From: Anaerolineae bacterium clx_CAG2
Lineage (GTDB): Bacteria > Chloroflexota > Anaerolineae > JAAEKA01
Reading direction: 5' to 3'
Assembly (NCBI GenBank): GCA_014155705.1
Contig: JAAEKA010000301.1
Span: 1 to 32,539, forward strand
Length of the DNA: 32,539 nucleotides
Below are positions 25,358 through 32,539 of this stretch, one piece after another. The notes under the pieces were generated by a model that saw only the letters and a program-made list of their open reading frames with translations, had not been told where the DNA came from and did no database searches. Every line of letters begins with the position of its first letter. Within the stretch, counting starts at the first letter, position 1. Position numbers and translations under genes: made by a program.

Positions 25358-25993
25358 TCAGGCCAAGCCCATCAACGCACGCGCCTCGCGCGCTGCGCTG
25401 CCGGCGTCGGCGGCGAAGCCGTCGGCGCCGATCTTTTTGGCGAAGTCATCAGTGATGGGCGCGCCGCCGATGATGACCTTGACCTGATCGCGCACGCCGG
25501 CCTCGGCCAGCGCGTTGAGGGTGGCCGGCATCGACTTGGTGGTGGTGGTCAACAGCGCCGACATGCCGACGATGTCCGGCTGGTGTTGCTTGACTGCGTC
25601 GACGAACTTCTGCGGCGGTACGTCGGTGCCCAGGTCGATCACCTCGAAGCCGGCGCCCTCCAGCATCATGCCCACCAGATTTTTGCCGATGTCGTGCAGG
25701 TCGCCGTGCACCGTGCCCAGCACGACCTTGCCTACGTTCTTGACGCCCGCCGCCACCAGCAGGGGACGCAGGATGGTCATGGCCGCAGCCATGGCGCGGG
25801 CCGAGATCAGCATCTCGGGCACGAACTTCTCGCCCTCCTCGAACAGCGCGCCCACCTCGGCCATGGCCGGAATGCAGGCGTCGTTGAGGATGGCAGACGG
25901 GCTTTCGCCGGCAGCCAGGGCGGCTTCGACAGCCGCCGTTGCGCCTTTGGCATCACCATCTAGTACAGCATCGTAGATCGTATCGAGGTCCAT
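25358..25993 (-). CDS. Corrinoid (B12-binding) protein of a methyltransferase system
   Basis: 211-residue corrinoid protein of the MtaC/MtbC/MtmC type. An N-terminal four-helix cap (about 1-85; VPEMLISARAMAAAM) precedes the Rossmann-like B12 domain: the cobalt-ligand motif DLHDIG with His100 in GTVHGDLHDIGKNLV, the GMSALLTTT loop and VIIGGAPIT. It carries a methyl group on cobalamin between two methyltransferases; the adjacent URO-D-family gene is the natural partner. The start is the ATG at 25991-25993, preceded by CGGAGT; an upstream ATG-free extension is not needed. No reductive-activation protein (RamA/RACo type) is in the window. Confidence 0.94.
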   Translation of the reverse strand: MDLDTIYDAVLDGDAKGATAAVEAALAAGESPSAILNDACIPAMAEVGALFEEGEKFVPEMLISARAMAAAMTILRPLLVAAGVKNVGKVVLGTVHGDLHDIGKNLVGMMLEGAGFEVIDLGTDVPPQKFVDAVKQHQPDIVGMSALLTTTTKSMPATLNALAEAGVRDQVKVIIGGAPITDDFAKKIGADGFAADAGSAAREARALMGLA

Positions 25994-26059
25994 GGGGTTA
26001 CTCCGTGTGAAAGATATTGGCAAAATGAATATTGCCGCGGGTAGACGGTTCCGTACTCG

Positions 26060-26108
26060 GTAGTAACGACTTCAGTCGTTTCTGTCGAGCGACTTTAGCC
26101 GCCACTAC
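26060..26108. repeat. AACGACT/AGTCGTT palindromic element
   Basis: aacgact-tc-agtcgtt (26065-26080) is a perfect 7-bp stem. A second, imperfect stem of similar sequence (gcgac...gccgc, 26089-26102) follows, and gtagt/actac (26060-26064, 26104-26108) close the whole. It lies between the permease and corrinoid genes and touches the permease stop. This looks like a dispersed palindrome of the kind common in Chloroflexota and cyanobacteria. Confidence 0.5.
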
Positions 26109-27010
26109 TAGCCTTTGACGGCGCCGAACGTGAGCCCTTCGGTCAGCCGGCGTTGGATTAAAATGACGAAAACGACGGCGGGAATGATCATCAGGACAGA
26201 CATAGCAGTCATGCCGCGCCAATCGACGGTGAACTGGCTGGTGAAATCATACAGGCCCACCGGGAAGGTCTTGGCCTTGGGGGTTTTGGTCAGCAGGCTG
26301 GCGATCTGGTACTCATTCCAGGAGGCGAGGAAGGCGAAAATGCCGGCCGCAGCCATGCCCGGCAGGGCCAGCGGCAGGTCGATACGCCAGAACGCTGTCC
26401 AATACCCGCAGCCGTCGATGTAGGCCGACTCGTCCAGTTCCTTGGGAATCTGGCGGAAAAAGCCGTCCATCAACCAGGCAGTGAAGGGAATATTGATGGC
26501 GGCGTAGACAAAGGCCAGGCCGTGGGTGGTGTCTACCAGGTTGTACTTGCGCATCAGCAGAAAAAGGGGCAAGCCCAGCGCCACGCCTGGCACCGCCCGG
26601 GAAAGCATGATCAGCAGGAAGACGGCGGTGTGGTATTTGAACTCGAAGCGAGAGAAGGCATAGCCCGTCATCGTGCCCACCGACAGGGCAATGGTCGTGG
26701 CAATCAGCGCTGTCAGCGTGGAGTTGCGCAGGTAGTTCATCACCGGGATGCCAGACGCGTAGTTCGGGTTCAAGCCAAACAGCGACTCGAAGGCGTCCAG
26801 AGTCAGGCGCTGCGGGATCCAGATCGGCGGCTTCACGTTGATCTCGCTGGCCGGCCGGAAGGCCGTGAAGATGATCCACACGGCGGGCAGGGCAAACAGC
26901 AAGAGAATCAGCAGCGCCAGCAGGTTGATCAGGGTGTTGTTGATCCTGCGGCGGCTCCAGCGGCGGCGCGCCGGTGTCTTGACGTTGGCTGTGGTCGGCG
27001 TGTTGGTCAT
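26108..27010 (-). CDS. Carbohydrate ABC transporter permease, MalG type (CUT1)
   Basis: 300-residue inner-membrane permease with a short Arg-rich cytoplasmic N-terminus and six hydrophobic helices (first about 30-50). The EAA loop that contacts the ATPase reads ESAYIDGCGYWTAFWRIDLPLALPGM (about residues 192-217). The C-terminus RRLTEGLTFGAVKG is the usual ending of MalG-type proteins. The start codon overlaps the upstream permease stop by one base (TAATG), so the two are translationally coupled and form the heterodimeric channel. The first 23 codons are duplicated in inverse orientation at the right edge of the window. Confidence 0.95.
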   Translation of the reverse strand: MTNTPTTANVKTPARRRWSRRRINNTLINLLALLILLLFALPAVWIIFTAFRPASEINVKPPIWIPQRLTLDAFESLFGLNPNYASGIPVMNYLRNSTLTALIATTIALSVGTMTGYAFSRFEFKYHTAVFLLIMLSRAVPGVALGLPLFLLMRKYNLVDTTHGLAFVYAAINIPFTAWLMDGFFRQIPKELDESAYIDGCGYWTAFWRIDLPLALPGMAAAGIFAFLASWNEYQIASLLTKTPKAKTFPVGLYDFTSQFTVDWRGMTAMSVLMIIPAVVFVILIQRRLTEGLTFGAVKG

Positions 27011-27975
27011 TAGTACACCACCCTGGATTTGATCAACTGGCGGAACAGGTAGAGCGTGAAGAGCACACCCAACACCACGCCGACCATGGACATGGCGCTG
27101 GCCAGGCCGTATTGTGAGTCGCGCTCGGCCAGCCGGCCGGCGTAGGTCCAGATCATCTCGGTGCGGTTGGCCGGTCCGCCGCCGGTCATGATGCGCACTA
27201 TGTCGTAGGCCCGGGCCACGTCCAGCGAGAGCACAGTCAGGGCGATCAGCGTGAAGGGCCTGAGCAATGGCATGGTGATGTGCCGGAAGCGCTGCCAGGC
27301 CGGCGCGCCGTCCACCTCAGCCGCCTCGAACACCTCACGCGGCAGGGAGAGGGTGCCGGCCAGCAGAATGATGGTCAACATGGGCACGTTCATCCAGATG
27401 CTGGCAATCATGATCGAGATCATGCCCGAAGGCACGTCCACCAGCCAGGCCTTGGGCTGCTGGATGATCCCCAGGCCAAGCAGCGCGTTGTTGACCAGGC
27501 CCACCGTGGCGTTGAAGAACCAGGCGAACTGGAAGCCCACCAGCACCGGCGCGAACATCATCGGGATCATCAGCAACGTCCGCATGATGCCCTGGCCGCG
27601 CGTCACGCGCGCCATCAACTGCGAGAGCGCCAGCGCGATCAGAAAGCTCAGGTTAACGGTCACGGCCAGGAAGATCACCGTGTTCAGCACCGAGCGCCAG
27701 AAGACCTTGTTGCCCAGCAGCCGCTCGTAATTGCGGAACATGGTGTCCACAGAGAAGACGAGGGTCGTGTCTGGTCGCAAGAGGTTGTAAGGCGTGAAGC
27801 TGATGTAAACCGAGTACACCATCGGGTAGGCCACGACCAGCAGGATAATGATAATGGCCGGCGTGATCAGCAACAGCGGAAACCAGGTCTTCCAGCGGTA
27901 GTAGCTGCTGCGTTTGGGCTGGCTGATGCGTTTGTCTGCCGCCGTTGTTTGGGACTGGCTATCGGACCGGGCCAT
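27010..27975 (-). CDS. Carbohydrate ABC transporter permease, MalF/UgpA type (CUT1)
   Basis: 321-residue partner permease with six predicted helices, the first at about residues 31-52 (FPLLLITPAIIIILLVVAYP). The EAA loop reads EVFEAAEVDGAPAWQRFRHITMPLLRP and the ending GVLFTLYLFRQLIKSRVVY. The start is the ATG at 27973-27975, preceded by AGGAGTG; a longer frame to 28068 runs into a hairpin and is unlikely. It lies about 235 nt downstream of the binding-protein gene, with two strong hairpins between, and is coupled to the MalG-type gene. The ATPase subunit is not encoded nearby; CUT1 systems often share one encoded elsewhere. Confidence 0.95.
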   Translation of the reverse strand: MARSDSQSQTTAADKRISQPKRSSYYRWKTWFPLLLITPAIIIILLVVAYPMVYSVYISFTPYNLLRPDTTLVFSVDTMFRNYERLLGNKVFWRSVLNTVIFLAVTVNLSFLIALALSQLMARVTRGQGIMRTLLMIPMMFAPVLVGFQFAWFFNATVGLVNNALLGLGIIQQPKAWLVDVPSGMISIMIASIWMNVPMLTIILLAGTLSLPREVFEAAEVDGAPAWQRFRHITMPLLRPFTLIALTVLSLDVARAYDIVRIMTGGGPANRTEMIWTYAGRLAERDSQYGLASAMSMVGVVLGVLFTLYLFRQLIKSRVVY

Positions 27976-28000
27976 AGGCGCACTCCTGACGGTTATTAGT

Positions 28001-28090
28001 AAGAATTCGGAAGTCGCCGGCCCAGCACACAAGTGGCTGATCACGCCAATGCCTGACTTTCTGAACAATTGCGGCGACTTCCGAATTCTT
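28001..28090. repeat. 19-bp inverted repeat in the binding-protein/permease gap
   Basis: Perfect 19-bp arms (28001-28019 and 28072-28090; core aagaattcggaagtcgcc) enclose 52 nt. On the minus strand it is the second hairpin after the binding-protein gene and sits just before the first permease gene. Confidence 0.65.
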
Positions 28091-28104
28091 GTTAGGAAGG
28101 GATT

Positions 28105-28148
28105 CCGGACGGCTCAAGGCTTGCCTGGCGGCTGCTTGAGCCGTCCGG
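28105..28148 (-). terminator. 14-bp hairpin after the binding-protein gene
   Basis: ccggacggctcaag (28105-28118) and its perfect complement (28135-28148) enclose 16 nt. It follows the solute-binding-protein stop by about 60 nt on the minus strand. Hairpins here commonly lower permease expression relative to binding protein by partial termination or by protecting the upstream mRNA. No U-run. Confidence 0.6.
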
Positions 28149-28209
28149 TTGCTTCCGTTGCTTTAGACGTCGGGCGCTTTATGAAACGTCCGGCATCTGA
28201 ACAGTGGAG

Positions 28210-31035
28210 CTACTGATTGTAGTAGCCGGCGTCTTCCATCAACTGGCGGGTCTGCTCGACGGCGTCGTTCAGTCCGTCCTCGACGCTGACGTCGCCCAGG
28301 ATGATGCTCTGCAACTGCGGATACCACAGGTTGGTGAAGGAGATCCAGTCGGCGAAGAGCGGCGGCGTGAAGAAGTCTTCGCTGATCTGCAACTGGGCCA
28401 ACTCCAAACGTTTTTGGTCCAGCGGCACGCCCGAGCCGGCGGCGTCGGCGATGACGCGCGCCCAGACATCGTCGCGCACGGCCAACAGGCCGAGCTTCGA
28501 CTCTTCATAGGCCACCTTTTCCGACGTCAGGAACTTGATCAGTTGGGCGGCGGCATCCTTGTTCTGGGCAGCCTTGGGGATGGAGAAGGCGTGGGCGCCA
28601 GCCCAGCCGGTGTGTGTGGCGGGGTCGAGGCCTGTGGGGCCGCGCATCAGGTCGAACTTGCCGGCCACTGCGCAGCTATCCGGATCCTGGAAGTAGCTGT
28701 ACCAGCCATACCACTCCAGGTAGAAGGCGACATTGCCGCTGCAGAAGTTCGCAGCCACTTCCGGCCAGAGCAGGTTGGTGGTGTCGCTGGGCAGCGCGCC
28801 GGCCTCGTAGAGCGAGCGCATCCATTCAGCGGTGGCCTGTCCGGCCTCATTGTTGAAGATCGGCTCGAAGGCCTCGTCGAAGTAGTTGCCGCCGTTGGCC
28901 ACCAGCAGCTCATAGAAGCGCCCGGCCAGGGCCTCTTCCTTGCCGGCGAACTGGGTGCCATAGTCGACAGCGCCTTCGGCCACGAAGAACTCAGCCATCT
29001 GCTGCATCTGCTCGATGGTCTCGGGTGGGGCCAGCGGGTAGCCGTACTCGGCCTCGAACTTGGCCTGCAGGTCCGCATCGCCGAACAGGTCGGTGCGGTA
29101 GTGCATGGCGCTGATGTCGGCGTGGCGCGGGATCAGCTGCAGGGCGCCGTCGATGGTGGCTGCCTCGATGATCGCCGGGCTGAAGGCCGCCAGTTCCTCT
29201 GGCGTAAAGTACTGCTGCAGGTCCTCCACGAAGGCGGTGTACTGGCTCATGAAGGATGTATGGTTCCAGGCCACGTCGAAGTCGACGGTGCCGGCGGCGT
29301 AGTTCTGTTTGAGGTAGCGGTCGATCTGGAAGCCGTCGCCCAGGAAGACGATCTCTACCTTGGCGCCGGTCTGGGCCTCAAATTCTGCGATCGAGCCGTA
29401 CATGGCCTCGTAGGGCTGGCCGCCGATGTTGGCCATGCGGATGGTGACGCCGCTCAGGTCCTTGTCCACGCCGGCGTACTGCGCTTCGGCGGCTGGTTCG
29501 TCCACAGCAACCGCGGGCTTCTCCAGCGTCTGCTGCGATGCGCCAGCGCTGTAGTAGCCGGCGTCTTCCATCAACAGGCGGGTCTGCTCGACGGCGTCGT
29601 TCAGTCCGTCCTCGACGCTGACGTCGCCCAGGATGATGCTTTGCAGTTGCGGATACCACAGGTTGGTGAAGGAGATCCAGTCAGCGAAGAGCGGCGGCGT
29701 GAAGAAGTCCTCGCTGATCTGCTGCTGGGCTATCTCCAAACGTTTCTGGTCCAGCGGTACGCCAGACGCGCCTGCATCTTCGATCACCAGCTTCCAGACA
29801 TCGTCGCGCACCGGCAGCAAGCCCAGCTTGCCTTCGTCGTAGGCCACCTGCTGTGAGCTGAGGAACTTGATCAGTTGGGCGGCGGCATCCTTGTTCTGGG
29901 CAGCCTTGGGGATGGAGAAGGCGTGGGCGCCGGCCCAGCCGGTGTGCGTGGCAGGGTCGAGGCCTGTGGGGCCGCGCATCAGGTCGAACTTGCCGGCCAC
30001 TGCGCAGCTATCCGGATCCTGGAAGTAGCTGTACCAGCCATACCACTCCAGGTAGAAGGCGACATTGCCGCTGCAGAAGTTCGCAGCCACTTCCGGCCAG
30101 AGCAGGTTGGTGGTGTCGCTGGGCAGCGCGCCGGCCTCGTAGAGCGAGCGCATCCATTCAGCGGTGGCCTGTCCGGCCTCATTGTTGAAGATCGGCTCGA
30201 AGGCCTCGTCGAAGTAGTTGCCGCCGTTGGCCACCAGCAGCTCATAGAAGCGCCCGGCCAGGGCCTCTTCCTTGCCGGCGAACTGGGTGCCATAGTCGAC
30301 AGCGCCTTCGGCCACGAAGAACTCAGCCATCTGCTGCATCTGCTCGATGGTCTCGGGCGGGGCCAGCGGGTAGCCGTACTCGGCCTCGAATTTGGCCTGC
30401 AGGTCTGCATCGCCGAACAGGTCGGTGCGGTAGTGCATGGCGCTGATGTCGGCGTGGCGCGGGATCAGCTGCAGGGCGCCGTCGATGGTGGCTGCCTCGA
30501 TGATCGCCGGGCTGAAGGCCGCCAGTTCCTCGGGCGTGAAGTACTGCTGCAGGTCCTCCACGAAGGCGGTGTACTGGCTCATGAAGGAAGTGTGATTCCA
30601 GGCCACGTCGAAGTCGACGGTGTCGGCGGCGTAGTTCTGTTTGAGGTAGCGGTCGATCTGGAAGCCATCGCCCAGGAAGACGATCTCCACCTTGGCGCCG
30701 GTCTTCTCCTCGAACAGTTTGATCGAGTCGTACATGGCCTCGTAGGGCTGGCCGCCGATGTTGGCCATGCGAATGGTGACGCCGCTCAGGTCCTTGTCCA
30801 GACCCGCGTAGCTGGCGCGGCCGTCGGGGCCCATCATCGTTTCGGCAGGCTCGACAGGCGCGGCAGGCTCAGCAGGTTCAGCAGGCGCTTCGGTGGGGGC
30901 TTCAACTTCGGCGGGGACTGCGGTGGGTGCAGGCGCAGGCTCCTCGGTGGCCTGGCCGCCGCCGCAGGCCGCTAAGAGCAGCGATGCGATGATCAGTACG
31001 GAAAGCAGAGTCCAGAATGCACGATGCGGTTTCAT
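28210..31035 (-). CDS. Sugar-binding lipoprotein with two fused near-identical domains
   Basis: 941-residue extracellular solute-binding protein for a CUT1 ABC importer. Residues 1-23 form a lipoprotein signal ending in LLAAC, with Cys24 the lipid-anchored residue. A Pro/Ala/Glu linker follows (about 30-70). Copy 1 spans residues 76-495 and copy 2 spans 520-939, joined by 24 residues; a normal family member has one copy of about 420. By eye the copies differ at about 21 of 420 positions, all near the two ends; a central block of roughly 280 residues is identical. Typical motifs are ANIGGQPYEAMY, DFDVAWNHTSF, IPRHADISAMHYRTDLFG and WAGAHAFSIPKAA. Start at the ATG 31033-31035, preceded by AGGAGGA. 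First of three transporter genes. Ligand unknown; fucI nearby hints at a sugar. Confidence 0.93.
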   Translation of the reverse strand: MKPHRAFWTLLSVLIIASLLLAACGGGQATEEPAPAPTAVPAEVEAPTEAPAEPAEPAAPVEPAETMMGPDGRASYAGLDKDLSGVTIRMANIGGQPYEAMYDSIKLFEEKTGAKVEIVFLGDGFQIDRYLKQNYAADTVDFDVAWNHTSFMSQYTAFVEDLQQYFTPEELAAFSPAIIEAATIDGALQLIPRHADISAMHYRTDLFGDADLQAKFEAEYGYPLAPPETIEQMQQMAEFFVAEGAVDYGTQFAGKEEALAGRFYELLVANGGNYFDEAFEPIFNNEAGQATAEWMRSLYEAGALPSDTTNLLWPEVAANFCSGNVAFYLEWYGWYSYFQDPDSCAVAGKFDLMRGPTGLDPATHTGWAGAHAFSIPKAAQNKDAAAQLIKFLSSQQVAYDEGKLGLLPVRDDVWKLVIEDAGASGVPLDQKRLEIAQQQISEDFFTPPLFADWISFTNLWYPQLQSIILGDVSVEDGLNDAVEQTRLLMEDAGYYSAGASQQTLEKPAVAVDEPAAEAQYAGVDKDLSGVTIRMANIGGQPYEAMYGSIAEFEAQTGAKVEIVFLGDGFQIDRYLKQNYAAGTVDFDVAWNHTSFMSQYTAFVEDLQQYFTPEELAAFSPAIIEAATIDGALQLIPRHADISAMHYRTDLFGDADLQAKFEAEYGYPLAPPETIEQMQQMAEFFVAEGAVDYGTQFAGKEEALAGRFYELLVANGGNYFDEAFEPIFNNEAGQATAEWMRSLYEAGALPSDTTNLLWPEVAANFCSGNVAFYLEWYGWYSYFQDPDSCAVAGKFDLMRGPTGLDPATHTGWAGAHAFSIPKAAQNKDAAAQLIKFLTSEKVAYEESKLGLLAVRDDVWARVIADAAGSGVPLDQKRLELAQLQISEDFFTPPLFADWISFTNLWYPQLQSIILGDVSVEDGLNDAVEQTRQLMEDAGYYNQ
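28219..29478 (-). repeat. Second copy of a 1.26-kb tandem duplication
   Basis: This segment matches 29551-30810 at an offset of exactly 1332 bp (444 codons). The middle is near identical in DNA including third codon positions; the outer parts differ more. It encodes the C-terminal domain of the fused binding protein. Confidence 0.9.
29551..30810 (-). repeat. First copy of the 1.26-kb tandem duplication
   Basis: Encodes the N-terminal binding domain; partner of 28219-29478. The 72-bp stretch between the copies (29479-29550) encodes a linker rich in Ala, Glu and Val. Confidence 0.9.
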
Positions 31036-31165
31036 CTGGCAGGTCCTCCTTGACAGGAATAGGCAAGAATCGAACTGGGCAGGCGAGTGGTCACCGTCGG
31101 TGTGACCGGTAGGTTGAGCAGGGCGACAATTCACTTCATCCACTTCTCCTTGTTGACTTGAAACA

Positions 31166-31912
31166 TCACGCGTTGCGGCGTGTCTGCAAGAGGTTGATCT
31201 GGTTTACCCAGGCGTTGACCATGGCATTCCACATGCGCTGCCCGGCCTCGGCGCTGGCCTCGCTGGCTTTGTTGCTGGCGGTACGGGTGTACCACGGCGC
31301 ATCCGCTGTCAGCCTGGCCTGATCTACCAGCGCCGGATGCGCGGCCAGAATCAACGAGGTCTCGTAGAAGCCGGCATGGTCGGCCATCTCGACACCCTGC
31401 TCGACGGCTGGAGGCAGCGCCGATGGCCAGACCTGGATGCGTTCGAAGACGTTGTCGGCCTGGTCGAGTGGCGCCTTGCCCCACCAGGCATCGCCGCGCT
31501 CGGCGTGGGTCAGTTCAAAGGTTACCTCGGCAGCAGCCTGGCGGATAGCCAGCGACTCCGGCCCATCCAGTCCCTGGTGGTGGATGCCGACGATGATCCA
31601 GCGAAAGCCGGTCTTCCAGAAGCTGGCCAACACGTCCTTGACGTGGCGGCCAAAGCGCTCGGTCGACACGTCAATGGAGCCTTGCTGCGGCCCGCTGACG
31701 GCATAGCTGGCCGGACCGTACCAGAAGGGCGGCGCTACCACACAGGGCGTGCGCTCCGCCACCCGGTGCAACAACTCCTCGACAAGGAGCGTGTCCACAC
31801 CCAGCGGCAGGTGCGGGCCGTGGTACTCGACGCAGCCGGTCGGCACGAGCAACGGCCAGCCCTGGTCGAGGGCCTGTTGCAGTTGGTGGGGGAGGAGGTG
31901 GTGGAGGTGCAT
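31166..31912 (-). CDS. Creatininase-family amidohydrolase
   Basis: 248-residue protein of the creatininase family, metal-dependent hydrolases of cyclic or linear amides. The N-terminal metal site is intact: GCVEYHGPHLPLGVDT with Glu29, His31 and Asp40. The later HAGFYETSLILAAHPALVD carries the second Glu. The middle glycine-rich motif, usually NGHGGN, reads GIHHQGLDGPES, so the active site may differ from true creatininase. The start is the ATG at 31910-31912, right beside the GGTAGATTGG repeat and without a ribosome-binding site; the frame continues upstream through repeat-coded residues. It precedes the binding-protein gene by 130 nt on the same strand. Substrate unknown. Confidence 0.88.
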   Translation of the reverse strand: MHLHHLLPHQLQQALDQGWPLLVPTGCVEYHGPHLPLGVDTLLVEELLHRVAERTPCVVAPPFWYGPASYAVSGPQQGSIDVSTERFGRHVKDVLASFWKTGFRWIIVGIHHQGLDGPESLAIRQAAAEVTFELTHAERGDAWWGKAPLDQADNVFERIQVWPSALPPAVEQGVEMADHAGFYETSLILAAHPALVDQARLTADAPWYTRTASNKASEASAEAGQRMWNAMVNAWVNQINLLQTRRNA

Positions 31913-31913
31913 G

Positions 31914-32001
31914 GATTGGTGATTGGTAGACTGGTAGATTGGTAGATTGGTAAGCAATGAGTCCTTGAAGGACGAACGACCGACCAATCTACCAATCTAC
32001 C
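31914..32001. repeat. 19-bp perfect inverted repeat of the GGTAGATTGG family
   Basis: ggtagattggtagattggt (31933-31951) and its exact complement (31983-32001) enclose 31 nt containing a small gtcctt-g-aaggac stem (31961-31973). Further imperfect repeat words lie on the left (31914-31932). It fills the gap between the URO-D fragment and the creatininase gene and may form one long hairpin. Confidence 0.75.
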
Positions 32002-32002
32002 A

Positions 32003-32452
32003 CTAGCTCAGATCCGCAATGTCATACTCGCCCAACTGCAACGGGTAGGTACCGTACTCGCGCACCAGCCTGACCACGTAGTCGTAGCGCTGGCCGGAGA
32101 CGTTGCTGGGCACGGAATGGTCGGACTGGAAGATCATGCCGCCGCCTTTGGCCGCGTTGAGCTTGCGCAGGACGATGCCTTTCAGTTCCTCTTCCGGCGC
32201 ATCGGCCCACTCCATAACGTTCATGTTGCCGACGAAGCCGAACTGGTGGCCATATTTGCGGCGCAGATCGACCACATCCAGCCCGGCTTTGGCCTCCAGC
32301 GGGTTGTAGCCGTCGATGCCCATCTCGATGAAATCGGGAAAAACGCGCGTGGCGTTGCCGCAGCCGTGGTAGATCACCGGCAGGCCGGCCTCGTGGCAGA
32401 CCTCGACCATAGCCTGGACGCCAGGCTTGAAGTAGCGCCGCCAGTTGATCAA
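32003..32452 (-). CDS. URO-D family methyltransferase, C-terminal part (5' end lost)
   Basis: 149 residues of a second protein of the URO-D methyltransferase family: GLPVIYHGCGNATRVFPDFIEMGIDGYNPLEAKAGLDVV, GFVGNMNVMEWA and GGGMIFQSDHSVPSNVSGQRYDYVV are characteristic of the C-terminal half. A complete member has about 350-380 residues, so some 200 are missing. The frame stays open to 32467 and is then closed by TAG at 32468-32470, inside a 102-bp inverted copy of the permease junction. The TTG at 32452 is only the first possible start and is unlikely to be real. The break is probably an assembly junction rather than a natural truncation. It would lie upstream of the creatininase gene in the same locus. 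Confidence 0.8.
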   Translation of the reverse strand: MINWRRYFKPGVQAMVEVCHEAGLPVIYHGCGNATRVFPDFIEMGIDGYNPLEAKAGLDVVDLRRKYGHQFGFVGNMNVMEWADAPEEELKGIVLRKLNAAKGGGMIFQSDHSVPSNVSGQRYDYVVRLVREYGTYPLQLGEYDIADLS

Positions 32453-32539
32453 ATCCAGGGTGGTGTACTAATGACCAACACGCCGACCACAGCCAACGTC
32501 AAGACACCGGCGCGCCGCCGCTGGAGCCGCCGCAGGATC
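32438..32539 (+). repeat. Perfect 102-bp inverted copy of the permease junction
   Basis: The last 102 bases equal the reverse complement of 26942-27043 with no mismatch by eye. They contain the end of the MalF-type gene (QLIKSRVVY) and the first 23 codons of the MalG-type gene (from ATG at 32471), now on the plus strand. The copy runs to the window edge and breaks the URO-D gene. Confidence 0.9.

Noticed and set aside
28204-30975. Two long plus-strand frames (550 and 366 codons) opposite the binding protein
   Set aside because: They repeat because the sense gene is duplicated; composition is typical of an antisense frame.
28210-31035. Assembly duplication as sole explanation of the doubled binding protein
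   Set aside because: The copies differ at about 21 residues in both flanks and are joined by a distinct linker in frame, so a simple artefact is unlikely, though strain mixing is not fully excluded.

Overview
This 32.5 kb window is GC-rich, gene-dense bacterial DNA. It most likely comes from a Chloroflexota genome of the Anaerolineae/Caldilineales type, probably a metagenome contig. The evidence is the gene content: a GSI-alpha glutamine synthetase, a long RarA-type ATPase, an F420/PPOX-type flavin protein, URO-D-family methyltransferases with a corrinoid protein, CUT1 sugar transporters, and many intergenic palindromic repeats. The assignment is inferred from gene families; no rRNA or tRNA gene was seen. 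Nearly all genes lie on the minus strand, and only a block at about 18.8-22.1 kb reads on the plus strand.

Layout. 0.2-6.6 kb: a membrane-anchored glycerophosphodiester phosphodiesterase, a secreted Ig-like/fasciclin/Ig-like protein, glnA with an unusual leader hairpin, an acidic protein of unknown function, and an M23 peptidase overlapping an unknown gene. 6.8-14.3 kb: an ABC exporter with a small coiled-coil ORF, a PPOX-fold flavin protein, a CtpE-like P-type ATPase and acetyl-CoA synthetase. 14.5-18.4 kb: a minimal zincin metallopeptidase, a membrane thioredoxin-like protein whose first redox Cys codon is an in-frame TGA (candidate selenoprotein), a RarA ATPase with a methyltransferase-like C-terminal extension, and a Phd/VapC toxin-antitoxin pair. 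18.8-22.1 kb: a patatin-like phospholipase, a convergent HAD phosphatase, a small membrane ORF, a DinB-family protein, a DUF1905 protein and a GNAT acetyltransferase.

22.3-32.5 kb: a minus-strand catabolic locus. In transcription order it holds a URO-D-family protein (5' end lost), a creatininase-family amidohydrolase, a sugar-binding lipoprotein made of two almost identical fused copies, two CUT1 permeases, a corrinoid protein, a second URO-D-family methyltransferase and L-fucose isomerase. Together they suggest uptake of a carbohydrate-like, possibly O-methylated, compound, corrinoid-dependent methyl transfer and isomerisation of the released sugar. The transporter ATPase is not in the window.

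The strongest unusual signal is the thioredoxin-like gene at 14941-15432. One reading frame continues through a single TGA exactly where CxxC should begin, giving UxxC, and a 7-bp stem with a GUG loop lies 20 nt downstream, as expected for a bacterial SECIS. Other notable items are the tandem solute-binding protein, a family of GGTAGATTG-type repeats that form hairpins and reach gene starts, a repeat-derived peptide insertion in RarA, and a perfect 102-bp inverted duplication at the right edge that is probably an assembly junction.
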